Assembly (NCBI GenBank): GCA_030848705.1 | Contig: CM061236.1 | Location: 136,825,970-136,889,969 of the forward strand | Length of the DNA stretch: 64,000 nucleotides | Reading direction: 5' to 3' | DNA from: Heracleum sosnowskyi | Lineage: Eukaryota; Streptophyta; Magnoliopsida; Apiales; Apiaceae | In this document: positions 45,058-54,916 of the stretch, one piece after another | Numbering within the stretch: position 1 is the stretch's first letter | How the letters are laid out: each line of letters begins with the position of its first letter | Notes under the pieces: model-generated | Told to the model about the DNA's origin: nothing | Databases searched by the model: none | Seen by the model: only the letters and a program-made list of their open reading frames with translations | Position numbers and translations under genes: made by a program

Positions 45058-46265
45058 ATGTTTCATCCTCTTTCTTCCCTTGATATGTGTAACAACAATT
45101 GGAGAGTTAAAGTTCGTGTTACAAGAATGTGGCCTTCAATATCTCAAGAACATGTTTTAATTGGCTTTAATCTTCTTCTTCTGGATGACCAGGTAAATCT
45201 TATACAATTCATAAGATTAATATGATGTCTACATTTGCAAATTATAGCATATATAAAATTAATAATCAAATTTACTGTTTTTAACAGAACTATCATATGC
45301 ATGCATTTGTGAAGGCAGACTTATGGAATGGTTTTGCAGATGACATCGATGAGGGAAACATTTATGAAATAGTTAATTTTAATACGAAAGAAGCAGATAA
45401 AAAATTCAGGCCCGTTCATTCCAATTTATGCATCGTGTTTTCATCTTCGACTATAGTCCACAAGATTTTTGAAAATGACTTGACGATACCCAGATATAAA
45501 TTTGAAATTGTGCAACTACCAAATATGATTGTTACTTATGATAAAGATCATTCTTTCGCTATACGTGGATTAAACTTCTCAACATTTACTTCATGCATAA
45601 TAACTATTATTAAACACTTCTAAAGTTTTGATAACTATGACAAATTTACAGATGTTATGGGAGTAGTTGAAAATCTTCAACCGGTGGAGCATCAAAATAC
45701 AATATTAGGCTTAAAACCTCTGGTAAAATTCAGCATAGGTCATGGAAGGTACTAAAAATTATTTTCGGTGTTTATTTGTCATTTTTATTATTCATATTGA
45801 AAAATGAAAATAAAAATAAAATACCATTGTATATGTTCAATACAAGGTACTCAGCAAGAGTTCATATATGAGGAGAATTGACAGAGAGTATGAATATGTT
45901 ATATGAAGAAGTATTAGAAACATCTGTGATAATTGTTTTTGCAAGTGCTAAAGTGGAGATATGCGAGGGGTAAGATTTTACTTTCAAATTTTAAAAAAAT
46001 ACAATAATATAATAAAATTAGATTTGTGTAAATTAATTACTTATCTACTGCATTTAATCTTAGGTTCAGTTTCAATAACCAATCTACCATCATCGAAAAT
46101 ATACATCAATCCTAATCTGTATGGGGTTTTCTCTATGATATACTGGTAAGAATATTTTAAAAATTCAATTTTCAACGTATCTTATTTTTTCAACCTATTC
46201 ATATTCTATGTTTTTTTTTCAGGCTTGAAGTTACTCGATATTATGGTCCTAACAATGATGCATGA
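45058..46265 (+). pseudogene. RPA1/DUF223-like gene, second copy, one nonsense codon
   Basis: Six exons can be traced: 45058-45192, 45288-45564, 45652-45748, 45847-45969, 46064-46145 and 46223-46265. The junction phases match the first copy. The first exons repeat the DUF223 pattern (WRVKVRVTRMWPS, MHAFVKADLW, IYEIVNFN, IPRYKFEIV). Later exons (VKFSIGHGR, SVIIVFASAKVEI, TNLPSSKIYINP) match the second OB-fold of RPA1. A TGA at 45869-45871 stands where the family normally has Trp, so the full frame is broken. Only 15 bp separate it from the upstream copy, suggesting a tandem duplication within the element. Confidence 0.6.
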
Positions 46266-46600
46266 AATGAAATGATGTTGTGAATTTTAGGATGGTTAGA
46301 ATGTTACGCATTTCTATTTTTTTTATTGGTGTTATGTTAAGATGCTGAACTACTTTTATCACATTGTCATATATTTTTAAAAAAATTCTTTAAATATGTA
46401 TTTCCAAAAATAATTGTCTAATATAATTTTTCAAGTACATTCGTTAATGATAAGTGATAACATTAAATCACAATTACAAATTTCAGTCTATATGTTAAAC
46501 AAATATTACTATTTAAAATAACAATATTGTAAATTAATAATAATTGTAATTCTAATAAAAACAATTAGAGCAAAATGAGACCCAAAAAGAAAAAAAAAAT

Positions 46601-46628
46601 CTCGGTGCGAAGCACGGGTAAAAACTAG
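46601..46628 (+). mobile_element. Helitron 3' terminus
   Basis: A hairpin with stem GTGC-GAA-GCAC (46605-46615, flanks partly pairing) is followed by GGGTAAAAA and terminal CTAG at 46625-46628, then T. This is the canonical Helitron end. The 5' TC end was not located. The body probably includes the RPA-like genes upstream. Confidence 0.65.
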
Positions 46629-47256
46629 TGTCCATAATACATTATTCATGCATAAATGATATTAAAGTGGTGTATACGGTAGAACCTCACTAAATTAATT
46701 TATAAACTTTATTAATAAACGAAATCCTTTTTTAATTATAGTTTTTGTACCAAATTCGATTTATCTTTTTTTTTTTTGGTTTTATCACTAAAGTCATATC
46801 TCACCTATAGGACTAAAGTTTTATCTCCTAAATATCTATCTCACATAGAACTAAAGTCATATCTCATATAATATTTAACATTATTTTCTAATCTAAAATA
46901 TATTACCAGTTCTTCGGAATCTCGAATAAAATTCAAGTTACTTTTGTAGTTAATTATTTTAAATAATTTTTTATTTTATTTCATATAAAATTTAATATTT
47001 TTTATCTAAGACTAAAATATATTATCAGTACTTCGTACTTTGAAGTACCAAATTTGCTTTCATCCTTTTATGTCACCCGAAAAAAATATTAATTAACTTA
47101 ATAAATTAATAAATAATATTAATTAATCTAATAAATTATCTCGAACCGTGCTTCATATGTGCGAGTACTCTCTAAAGTGACAATCTCTATATAGTGATAA
47201 AAAATTTCGGTCTCACTCGATAATTCCTTTAAAATGGTAACTTGTCTAAAGTGATA
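46629..47256. other. AT-rich intergenic DNA
   Basis: No gene is seen. Short repeats of AAAGTCATATCTCA occur near 46790 and 46855. Confidence 0.4.
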
Positions 47257-47678
47257 CTCCTTCCGTCCCCCTCAATTCTTTACATTGAGGGGACGACACG
47301 GAAGTTAAGAAAAATGTAAATTAATAGGAAAAAGTAAGAAAAATGAGTAAAGTGGTGGGACCAATCAATATTTAATGTATAAAGTGAATATAAAGTAGGT
47401 ATAGTGGAGGAAAGTAGTGAATTTGATTGGATTTTATATTATAAAATGTTACTCCTTCCGTCCCCCTCAATTCTTTACATTGGGGGACGGGGGCTCGGCA
47501 CACATTTTAAGCCTCCTTTAATATATACTTCGATAAATTATTTAAAATTTTTCTTTTCCTAAATAAAAATATAATGTTTTAATTTTTATTTAGAAAAAAA
47601 AAGTTTTAAAAATAAGTTGTAGAACTATATTTTATAGACCAAAAAGAAAAATATAAAAAATAAGAGAGACTGAGGGAG
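47257..47678. mobile_element. Stowaway-like MITE (47462-47678) abutting a partial copy
   Basis: CTCCTTCCGTCCCCCTCAAT begins at 47257 and again at 47462, each after TA. The right end GACTGAGGGAG at 47678 is followed by TA and is the inverted repeat of CTCCCTCAGTC. The inner 217-bp copy looks complete; the outer one has only its left part. Confidence 0.6.
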
Positions 47679-47989
47679 TAATATTTTCCTATATCAACGA
47701 TTTCACTTTAGAGGGGTTTACTGCACATCACCACTGCACTGGGGAGGTGATAGCAAATGACCTGTGACTGTGAGTGGGGGAGGTGACAATTATTCGATCT
47801 CTTGCTAGCTGGCTCGCTCTTGATGCATGTTAAAGATATGGCTAAGATATTAGTGAACCCCATCTGTATAAAAAGTTACCTGAGTAACGTAAATAATAAT
47901 AATAGATCATAGATGAGCTTCAATTTAATAATAGATAATATCAGGGAAGGATTTGAAGATCCCCCTTTGTTAATTTGCATGGATTTGGT

Positions 47990-48201
47990 TAGGGTTGGCA
48001 AAATAATTCGATTCGACAGATATTCGATCCGAAATTCAAAATTTTGAATTTATCGAACCCGATTTTTTGGATTTGGATTTGAATTTAATATTTAAACCCG
48101 AAAATATTTGGATTTGGATTTTAGACACACCGATTCGAAATCCGACCAGAAAACCCAAACACGATCAAAACCCGATTTGAATCTGAAATCCGAAAAATAC
48201 T

Positions 48202-48237
<36 letters not shown>

Positions 48238-48771
48238 ACTATTATAAGCAAAACATAGAATAATTAGTCGGTTCTCAATTTGGTATGCTATAATTCTATA
48301 TATAATTAATAAATTTATCAGATTAAAATAATTTAAACAACTTCGACCCACTGTCTTTTATATACTTTGGAGAAGTCTTTCTCCCAGTTTAAGTACAAGC
48401 ACATTTTATATAAAACTTATTATAACTGATAAGTTGAATGATCGTCAATAATGAAATTTAGTAAGTTTTACGCTTATATTGTGCTAAATTAAACATATTA
48501 AACCCTATCTTATATTCCTAATTTTTAAAAAAATATTTTAATTATCATTTTTTATTAGTTTGGTTAAGCATATAAATTTATTTATTTATTTATTTTGATT
48601 ATTTTTTAGGTATTCGATTCGAACCCGAACCAGAACCGAAACTCGAAAAAACTCGACGGGTCGGATTTGAATTTGCATTTTACATATCTGAGCCCGATCC
48701 GATACGATATATGACGGATCGAGTTTGGGTTGAAAGAAAAACGAGTCGATCTGACCCGATTATGATCCCTA
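47990..48771. mobile_element. Non-autonomous hAT-like element (782 bp)
   Basis: It starts TAGGGTTGGCAAAATAATTC and ends GATTATGATCCCTA. It is flanked by 8-bp GATTTGGT (47982-47989) and AATTTGGT (48772-48779), a duplication with one mismatch and of the length expected for hAT. The interior has many CCCGAA/ATTCGATTCG-type words and a (TA)n tract near 48203-48232, and no protein. Confidence 0.7.
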
Positions 48772-48779
48772 AATTTGGT

Positions 48780-49308
48780 TGTTTCGCCATTGCTATTACT
48801 GTTAAACGTCTGACAAATGAATACACTTGTGATTGGATTATTTTATATATTTATCTAGATTTATTTATTTATTTATTTGAGGTTTAAAATACATCATCTT
48901 TGTAGGATATTTTTGTTATGTGAGGAATTATACAAATTCGAGATTCACAACACAACAATACAAAAAACACATAAAAAACACACGATTATTTGACAAGAAA
49001 CACACACAAAACATATATGACGCGATAATAACATTTCAGTGGTGTCCCAACTGATAATTAAGCCTAATAATACTGAAGCATCCGCTCTCGAGTGATACCT
49101 AAGTCTACATCTTAAACATAACTACAAAACATATATGATTATGTATATATAGTCATTCAATACTAAGCTACCAAGCTTACCATACTTGTTGTAGAAGTTT
49201 TCCTTATACTTGTTGTAGAAGCCTTCCAATTTGTTGTATCTAATTATCTATAATTATATATCTAATAGCACAACAGGGGGGTTAGTGAGATTATTTAATC
49301 ACCGTGAA
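48780..49308. other. AT-rich DNA without a recognisable feature
   Basis: I see no gene or clear repeat boundary. Confidence 0.4.
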
Positions 49309-51037
49309 TGTTATTCCCAGAACAATGCAACCTAGATTGTAGAAGGGGGGGGGGGGTTGAATACAATCTAGTTAATTTTACAAAACTTTTCAGACCTTGT
49401 AGAGTATGAACATACGAGTTTGTAAATTAACTAAAATTCAGTCAAGCCTTGAACAAAAATGAATTCTTCAAGTTAAAAAGAAATGCAGGAGACAGGCAAA
49501 CTTTTTAAACTTTTCAGGTGGGTTTCTCGGAAAAAGCCCACCTGAGATGTATATTGAAGAATTCTCTGGTTTTGTTTTAAAACAAACTCCAGCTTCTTAC
49601 ACAGATGATGAAAGAAAGCCTAAGTATTTTTCTTTTAGCTTGGTGCTCTCTCCACACTTTTCTATGCTACACCATACAGTCTTATATACATCAACTGTAT
49701 GTTACAAAAAAAACCTACAACATAATAAAATATTACATTTTTTGTTCTGCTTGTTCACATGCTCGACTCTGAAGCTATTCTATTCGGGAAATGCCTTGGC
49801 TGGCATCACAGATAAACTTGTATAGTCCCAAAGAATGCTTTCTGGTTGAGTGTGCTTCTTTCTTAAAGAATTACTAAGTTCATGCAATTTGACCTAGCTT
49901 CCAAGCCCACGTGACATCTGCATGAAAAAGACATTTCCCTGGTTATAATACGACTGTCAAGTCACTATCAGCTGAGATAAGTGAACATGTAGTATTGCAT
50001 ATAGGTCTTCATGATTGTCAAGCTTTTCCTTTGCGTCCAGTTAGAAGATAAACTTCTAGGTAGCTGTTGTAACTCTTATTTATCCTTCGAGACATAGAAG
50101 ATAATGGATGACTTCACATTTCATTTGTAGGAATTTGAGCCTTCGAATATTTATAGTTTGACTCCCTATTCCATACATCTTTTACGTCGTTATCCACCAT
50201 CTTTTAGTCACGGGTGTGTAATGATGATCTCTGAGATTGTCCTCTATTCAACCAGTTAAATAAAGAAGATTCCAAAAGATTTCTTTACATAGATTTGCTT
50301 TTCATGTTGAATGAGATGAATATCAGTAGGCATATTAATTCCTTATCCGTAGATTACTATTCTTCTTCATTTATCCGTAGAATAGTAATCTCAGAATATC
50401 AGTAGAAGTAATATCCTAATCTATATCCATAGATAGGACATGACATCCTTGGCTGCATCCATAGACAGACCAAGACATCATTAGCTGCTTCCATAGATAG
50501 AACATGACATCCTTAGCTGTATCTGTAGATCAACTTTCTTCAGCTTTTATCCGTAGATGGATATGATGTCCTCAGCTCTTATCCGTAGATGAGATAAGAT
50601 GTTCTCAGATTTTATCCGTTGATGAGATAAGATGTCCTTAGCTTCTATCCGTTGGTGACATTCGATGTTTTCAGCTTTTATCCGTAGATGAGATAAGATT
50701 TCCATAGCTTTATCCGTAAATCAGATATATTCAACTTCATCCTTAGATAAAACATCTTGTCATCCTTATTGACTCAACATTATTGAGTTGTTTTGGCAGA
50801 CTTACCACTGAAACACTTTTTGCTTGATTAGACATCTGTTGGCTTGCTTCTGAATTGCTACCTAACTTGATGATAGAATATCTTCCATACTTTTGATGTG
50901 ACATTTAGTCCTTTGATAGATAAAGTGCCTTCTAGTTAGCTTCCTGATTATCATCTGCTGTGAATTAGCTTTCTGACTATCAGCTTCGATATCACGATCA
51001 AATTCTTGTATTGAGTATTTTGTTATCATCATTCCAA
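49309..51037 (-). repeat. LTR of element D (C family)
   Basis: It starts TGTTATTCCCAGAACAATG and follows the element C LTR throughout, including the ~30-bp array (about 50345-50760) and the minus-strand TATA box. It stops at CATCATTCCAAA where C continues into its terminal TCGGTCAACCCTAACA. The G run near 49346 is 13 long against 6 and 7 in the element C LTRs. No primer site lies to its left, so it is a 3' LTR in element sense or a remnant. Confidence 0.8.
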
Positions 51038-51047
51038 ACATATCATT

Positions 51048-51908
51048 ACAAGGATACTCTAAGCTGTATTATTAATTATTTTAAATCAAAAAGGGGTTCC
51101 CAAAACACCGTTTTTCCATTTAAATCTATCTTTTAAGAAGATTTAAATACTCGTTCAACTATCAAAAATATGGGAAACCTGATTTAAGTGACTGCTACTC
51201 ATTTTAAACTCTCAACTCAAAACTGTCAGGGGACAGATATTTTCTCGGAGCAATTTAATTGCTGCAAGTCAAATGTTGTGTTACCACCTCAACGGTCGAT
51301 GGGTAAATTGATGGAACAAGTCGATATCCATTAACAAGCATCGCTTGGGAAATATTGGAGAATCTTCCTTTCTAACCTAGATATAACTACTTAGTGGAGT
51401 CGTATCAACAAGTACTACACTTGGGGAAATGAGGACGATCTTTACGTTTCAGAATCATGGATTTCATCCGAACTAGGAGTGGTATAAGTGGTCTAGTTGC
51501 GCCAACCCATCCATATTATTGCCCCAAATGGGCCGGGAGATCCGGGAAGGCAGTAGACAATGTCAGGCTGTCGTTATTCTTCCATCTACATGTAGAGAAC
51601 ATATTTTTGTTGTACGACCTGCTACTGATCATAGTAAGGTTGGTACGACGGGCGCGATAGCAACTCCGGTATTTGTTCATCATCCATTTTGGATAATTCT
51701 GGAACATGTATTGAAAGGGACTACGGATGACATCCTTGGTACAGGTTTACCGATCATGTTGGCAGGGGGTTCTGCAACATGTATTGAAAGGGACTAAGGA
51801 TGACACCGTGGGACAGGTTTACCGATCATGTTGGCAGGGGGTTGAAAAGTGTTCAAAAATGAAGTTACAATAAATCCTTTCAACTTCATCTTTTATTTTA
51901 TGAGTTAT
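51048..51908 (-). repeat. Gypsy-type LTR, left portion
   Basis: Together with 61254-62231 this seems to be one solo LTR split by element B. No coding is seen. TCATT at 51043-51047 could be the target duplication matching TCATT at 62232-62236, but the left edge does not start with TG, so the boundary is uncertain. A 73-bp tandem duplication lies at 51703-51844. Confidence 0.4.
51703..51844. repeat. Tandem duplication, 73-bp unit, two copies
   Basis: Both units read AACATGTATTGAAAGGGACT and later GGTTTACCGATCATGTTGGC, the second with several substitutions. Confidence 0.85.
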
Positions 51909-52533
51909 TGTTAGATCAGAATTCAATGATCGTCAGAAGCTAGACTCAACTGATCAGGATTGCTGACGTCATCAGTATTGCATGGTCATCAGTATTTGAT
52001 CAAGCGTCAGTATCTTATTGATCATCAGGATTCCTACTCAGACTATGATCAGGTTTGATCATCAGAACTTGAAGCTGATCAGGATTCCTACTTCGAGTTA
52101 TATTTGGAGTCTAGATAAACATGGAAGTTTGTTCCTGGTTTGTAGAATGCAGCTATCGATTAAAGATATGTTTCTATCTTTGTTATGATTAGGACTTATC
52201 TTGTTATTGATAGAGAAGCTGTGTGCACTATATAAACACAGTTTTGGTTTCGATTTATGTATTCATTCACGAGAGATAATTCATTCGAGAGAGAACATAA
52301 TCGGAGAGAAGCTCTTAAGAACAGAATTTCTTGAGAGAGTTTTTGTAAGCTAGCAGCTCTTAAGAACATCAGAATTTCTTAAGAGAGTTTGTAACAGTTT
52401 TATATCAAAGTTAATAAAGCTATTATTGTTATTGTTATTGTTATTGATCTTTCATATTTGTGTTATATAAAGTCGAGAATCTTATACAATTGTATTCAAC
52501 CCCCCTTCTACAATTGTTATTTACTGGGCAACA
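51909..52533 (+). repeat. 5' LTR of element B
   Basis: It begins TGTTAGATCAGAATTC and ends ACTGGGCAACA. It carries GATCAGGATT and ATCATCAG-type words, the reverse complements of the AATCCTGAT and CTGATGAT words found in the interior. Confidence 0.96.
52229..52236 (+). promoter_or_regulatory. LTR core promoter (TATA) of element B
   Basis: TATATAAA lies in the context shared with element A (GCTGTGT, then ACTATATAAACACAG). Confidence 0.75.
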
Positions 52534-52535
52534 AT

Positions 52536-52547
52536 TGGTATCAGAGC
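52536..52547 (+). other. Primer-binding site of element B
   Basis: TGGTATCAGAGC is a perfect match to the initiator Met tRNA complement, 2 nt beyond the LTR. Confidence 0.9.
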
Positions 52548-52582
52548 AAACTGGTTTACTTTTAAATCAGAGACGATCTAAG

Positions 52583-54895
52583 ATGTCGACAACCAAGTAT
52601 GAAAGCATGAAGATTCCCATCTTGAAGATATCAGAATATCCCACATGGAGGGTAAAGATGCTGATGTACCTGGAGGCTATGGATCCTGACAATCTGGACA
52701 GGATTCGTGATGGACCATATATACCAACAAAGTTCGTAGAACGAACAGATACTGTACCAGAACATTATGTGGTCAAAGCTAAATCTGAATGGACTCCAGA
52801 AGAAAAAGCTCATGTACTCAGAGAACCAAAGATAAAGAATATCTTGCACAATGGTCTTGATGCTGTTATGTCAAACAGAGTGATTGCATGCAAGTCTTCA
52901 AAAGAAATCTGGGATACTTTGGAAACTCAGTGCCAGGGATCTGCATCTGTCAAGAAAAACAGAAGGGCTCTATTGATTCAAGAATATGAACAATTCGATG
53001 CAAGACCTGAAGAGAGCCTGACTGAGCTATATGATAGATTCCTGACACTATTGAACAGCTTATCCTTAGTTGACAAAGTATATGAAACTGAAGATTCAAA
53101 CACCAAATTTCTTAGAGCTTTACCTGAAGAATGGGATACTCAGACCTCAATCATTAGACACCAGTATGATCTGAACATTGTGTCTCTTGATGAGATCTAT
53201 GGGATGCTAAGAACTCATGATCTTGAAGTTCAACAGAGGAAGAACAAGAAAAGCAGCAAGGCAAAGTCAATTGCTTTGAATGTAGAAGCAAAATCAAAAG
53301 AGAAAGCTATGGAGGTCTCTAGAAGGAAAGCAAGAGTAGCTGAGTCAGATCCTGACGACTCTTCATCAGATACTGATGGCAATCCTGATGCCAATACTGG
53401 TGATGAATCTTCTGATTCAGACATGGAAGAGATGGTTGCTATGATTGTCAGAAACTTCAGAAGGATGAAGTTCAGGAAGAATAGAAGACAGGGCAACTTT
53501 CAGAAAAAGACCTTCAAAGCAGACAAAGACAAGTATATCAAGAAGGACAGCAAGGGTAGCAAATTTGACAAGTCAAAGGTTAGATGCTACAAGTGTAATG
53601 GTATGGGTCACTTTGCTTCTGAATGCAACAAGACAAAGGCACTCATCACATCAAGCAAGGATTGGATGGACTCTTCCTCAGAATCTGATACTGAGGTAGT
53701 CAACTATGCGTTAATGGCCAATGCTGATGTAACTGCTGCTCCTGATGATAAGGTACTAAATTCTATCTTTGATTTTGATACTGATAATGCTTCTGAGTTA
53801 AGACGTTTTCTAAAGTCATTACATATTAGCTTTAGAAGTCAAACTGCTGAGAACACTAGAATCTTATCTGAGATGTCTGACCTTAAAAAAAGGAATGAGA
53901 TATTAGAAGCTGAATTTTCTCGTATGCAAGAAGTACAAAAAGAATGTGATAATGTTAAGCACATGCACTTAGAGATGACATCTAAATGTACTTTCCTTGA
54001 AAAAGAACTTGAATATGCTAATGAGAAAATCAGAACCTGGACAGACTCTGGTAGGAAATTTCATGACATTAATACATCTAAGAATTGGAAAGAGTGTCTA
54101 GGATATAAGTCAGATGAAGATAAGAAATTAGCAGAGAAAATTGTCATTGATGAGACAGTTAGTCCAAAGACCTATAGACATGTTATAGACTCAACCAAAT
54201 CTAAGATTACTCCTGTTAATTTTGTTTTTGGTAAGGATTCCAATTCTACTTTTGAAAAGGGATCTTCTTCTACTCAAGGAATTAAAATTATAAAGTCTAA
54301 ACCTGTCATGAACAAAGTCACTAAGAATGTAGGTCTATTGTCTCAGAAACAGCTTAAAGATAAAACCTGTGAGGTTACAGATAAGAAAAAGGAAGCTACT
54401 GTTAAGAGAAACAGGAATGGTAAAGTTGGGATCAATAAAGAGAATGGTTATAAGTATATCCCAAATGCACCTAGAAAGTGTTGTTTTAACTGTGGTAACT
54501 CTAATCATCTTGCTATTGATTGTAAGAAGAGTAAGAAGAAGATTACTGATATTCCTAAGTCTGATGTTAGGAATAGATCAGTACTCTATAAACCGCAGAA
54601 GTCCTGTTTTCATTGTGGTAGTCTATGGCATTCTATTTATACATGTAAAGAGTATCATGATTTGTACTATAACTTTTATGATCCATTGCCTAAGTTTGAA
54701 AGTAGTACAAAGTCTGATAAAACTGAAAATGTCATAGTGAAGCATGCTTTTGTTAATACTGATACTGACAAAGCAAATCCTGATGGAGTAAATCCTGTCA
54801 GGACTGCTAAAGTCAAAAAGTCTTCTGCTGTTAAATTTAATAAAATGCATGAACAAGGAATCCAACAAGTGTGGGTTCCTAAACATTCTAACTAA
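52583..54895 (+). CDS. gag: Gag polyprotein of element B (770 aa)
   Basis: I chose the ATG at 52583 (MSTTKYESMKIPILK) because it aligns with the element A start and lies just past the primer site; the open frame also extends upstream into the LTR. The Gag core has KEIWDTLE and LTELYDRFLTLLNSL, then an acidic Asp/Ser-rich linker with N-P-D and N-T-D words. The first knuckle CYKCNGMGHFASEC is at 335, a coiled-coil stretch follows, and knuckles CFNCGNSNHLAIDC (634) and CFHCGSLWHSIYTC (675) precede the end QVWVPKHSN. TAA at 54893-54895 is followed in the same frame by pol, so stop readthrough is formally possible here, unlike in element A. Confidence 0.94.
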   Translation: MSTTKYESMKIPILKISEYPTWRVKMLMYLEAMDPDNLDRIRDGPYIPTKFVERTDTVPEHYVVKAKSEWTPEEKAHVLREPKIKNILHNGLDAVMSNRVIACKSSKEIWDTLETQCQGSASVKKNRRALLIQEYEQFDARPEESLTELYDRFLTLLNSLSLVDKVYETEDSNTKFLRALPEEWDTQTSIIRHQYDLNIVSLDEIYGMLRTHDLEVQQRKNKKSSKAKSIALNVEAKSKEKAMEVSRRKARVAESDPDDSSSDTDGNPDANTGDESSDSDMEEMVAMIVRNFRRMKFRKNRRQGNFQKKTFKADKDKYIKKDSKGSKFDKSKVRCYKCNGMGHFASECNKTKALITSSKDWMDSSSESDTEVVNYALMANADVTAAPDDKVLNSIFDFDTDNASELRRFLKSLHISFRSQTAENTRILSEMSDLKKRNEILEAEFSRMQEVQKECDNVKHMHLEMTSKCTFLEKELEYANEKIRTWTDSGRKFHDINTSKNWKECLGYKSDEDKKLAEKIVIDETVSPKTYRHVIDSTKSKITPVNFVFGKDSNSTFEKGSSSTQGIKIIKSKPVMNKVTKNVGLLSQKQLKDKTCEVTDKKKEATVKRNRNGKVGINKENGYKYIPNAPRKCCFNCGNSNHLAIDCKKSKKKITDIPKSDVRNRSVLYKPQKSCFHCGSLWHSIYTCKEYHDLYYNFYDPLPKFESSTKSDKTENVIVKHAFVNTDTDKANPDGVNPVRTAKVKKSSAVKFNKMHEQGIQQVWVPKHSN

Positions 54896-54916
54896 TGTGT
54901 TACTATTCTGATGCAG
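53753..54916 (+). other. Candidate gag-pol intron of element B (phase 0, 1164 nt)
   Basis: AAG|GTACTA at 53750-53758 and GATGCAG|GGT at 54910-54919 occupy the same places as in element A, again between codons. Splicing would delete the coiled coil and knuckles 2 and 3 and fuse the first half of Gag to the protease. The codons flanking the donor differ between A and B (NK|VPL and DK|VLN), while AAG-GTAC is kept. Use as an intron is inference. Confidence 0.4.

Noticed and set aside
51457..51797. Small frames of 63-92 codons in the gypsy LTR portion
   Set aside because: Overlapping frames on both strands cover the 73-bp tandem duplication and have no family resemblance.
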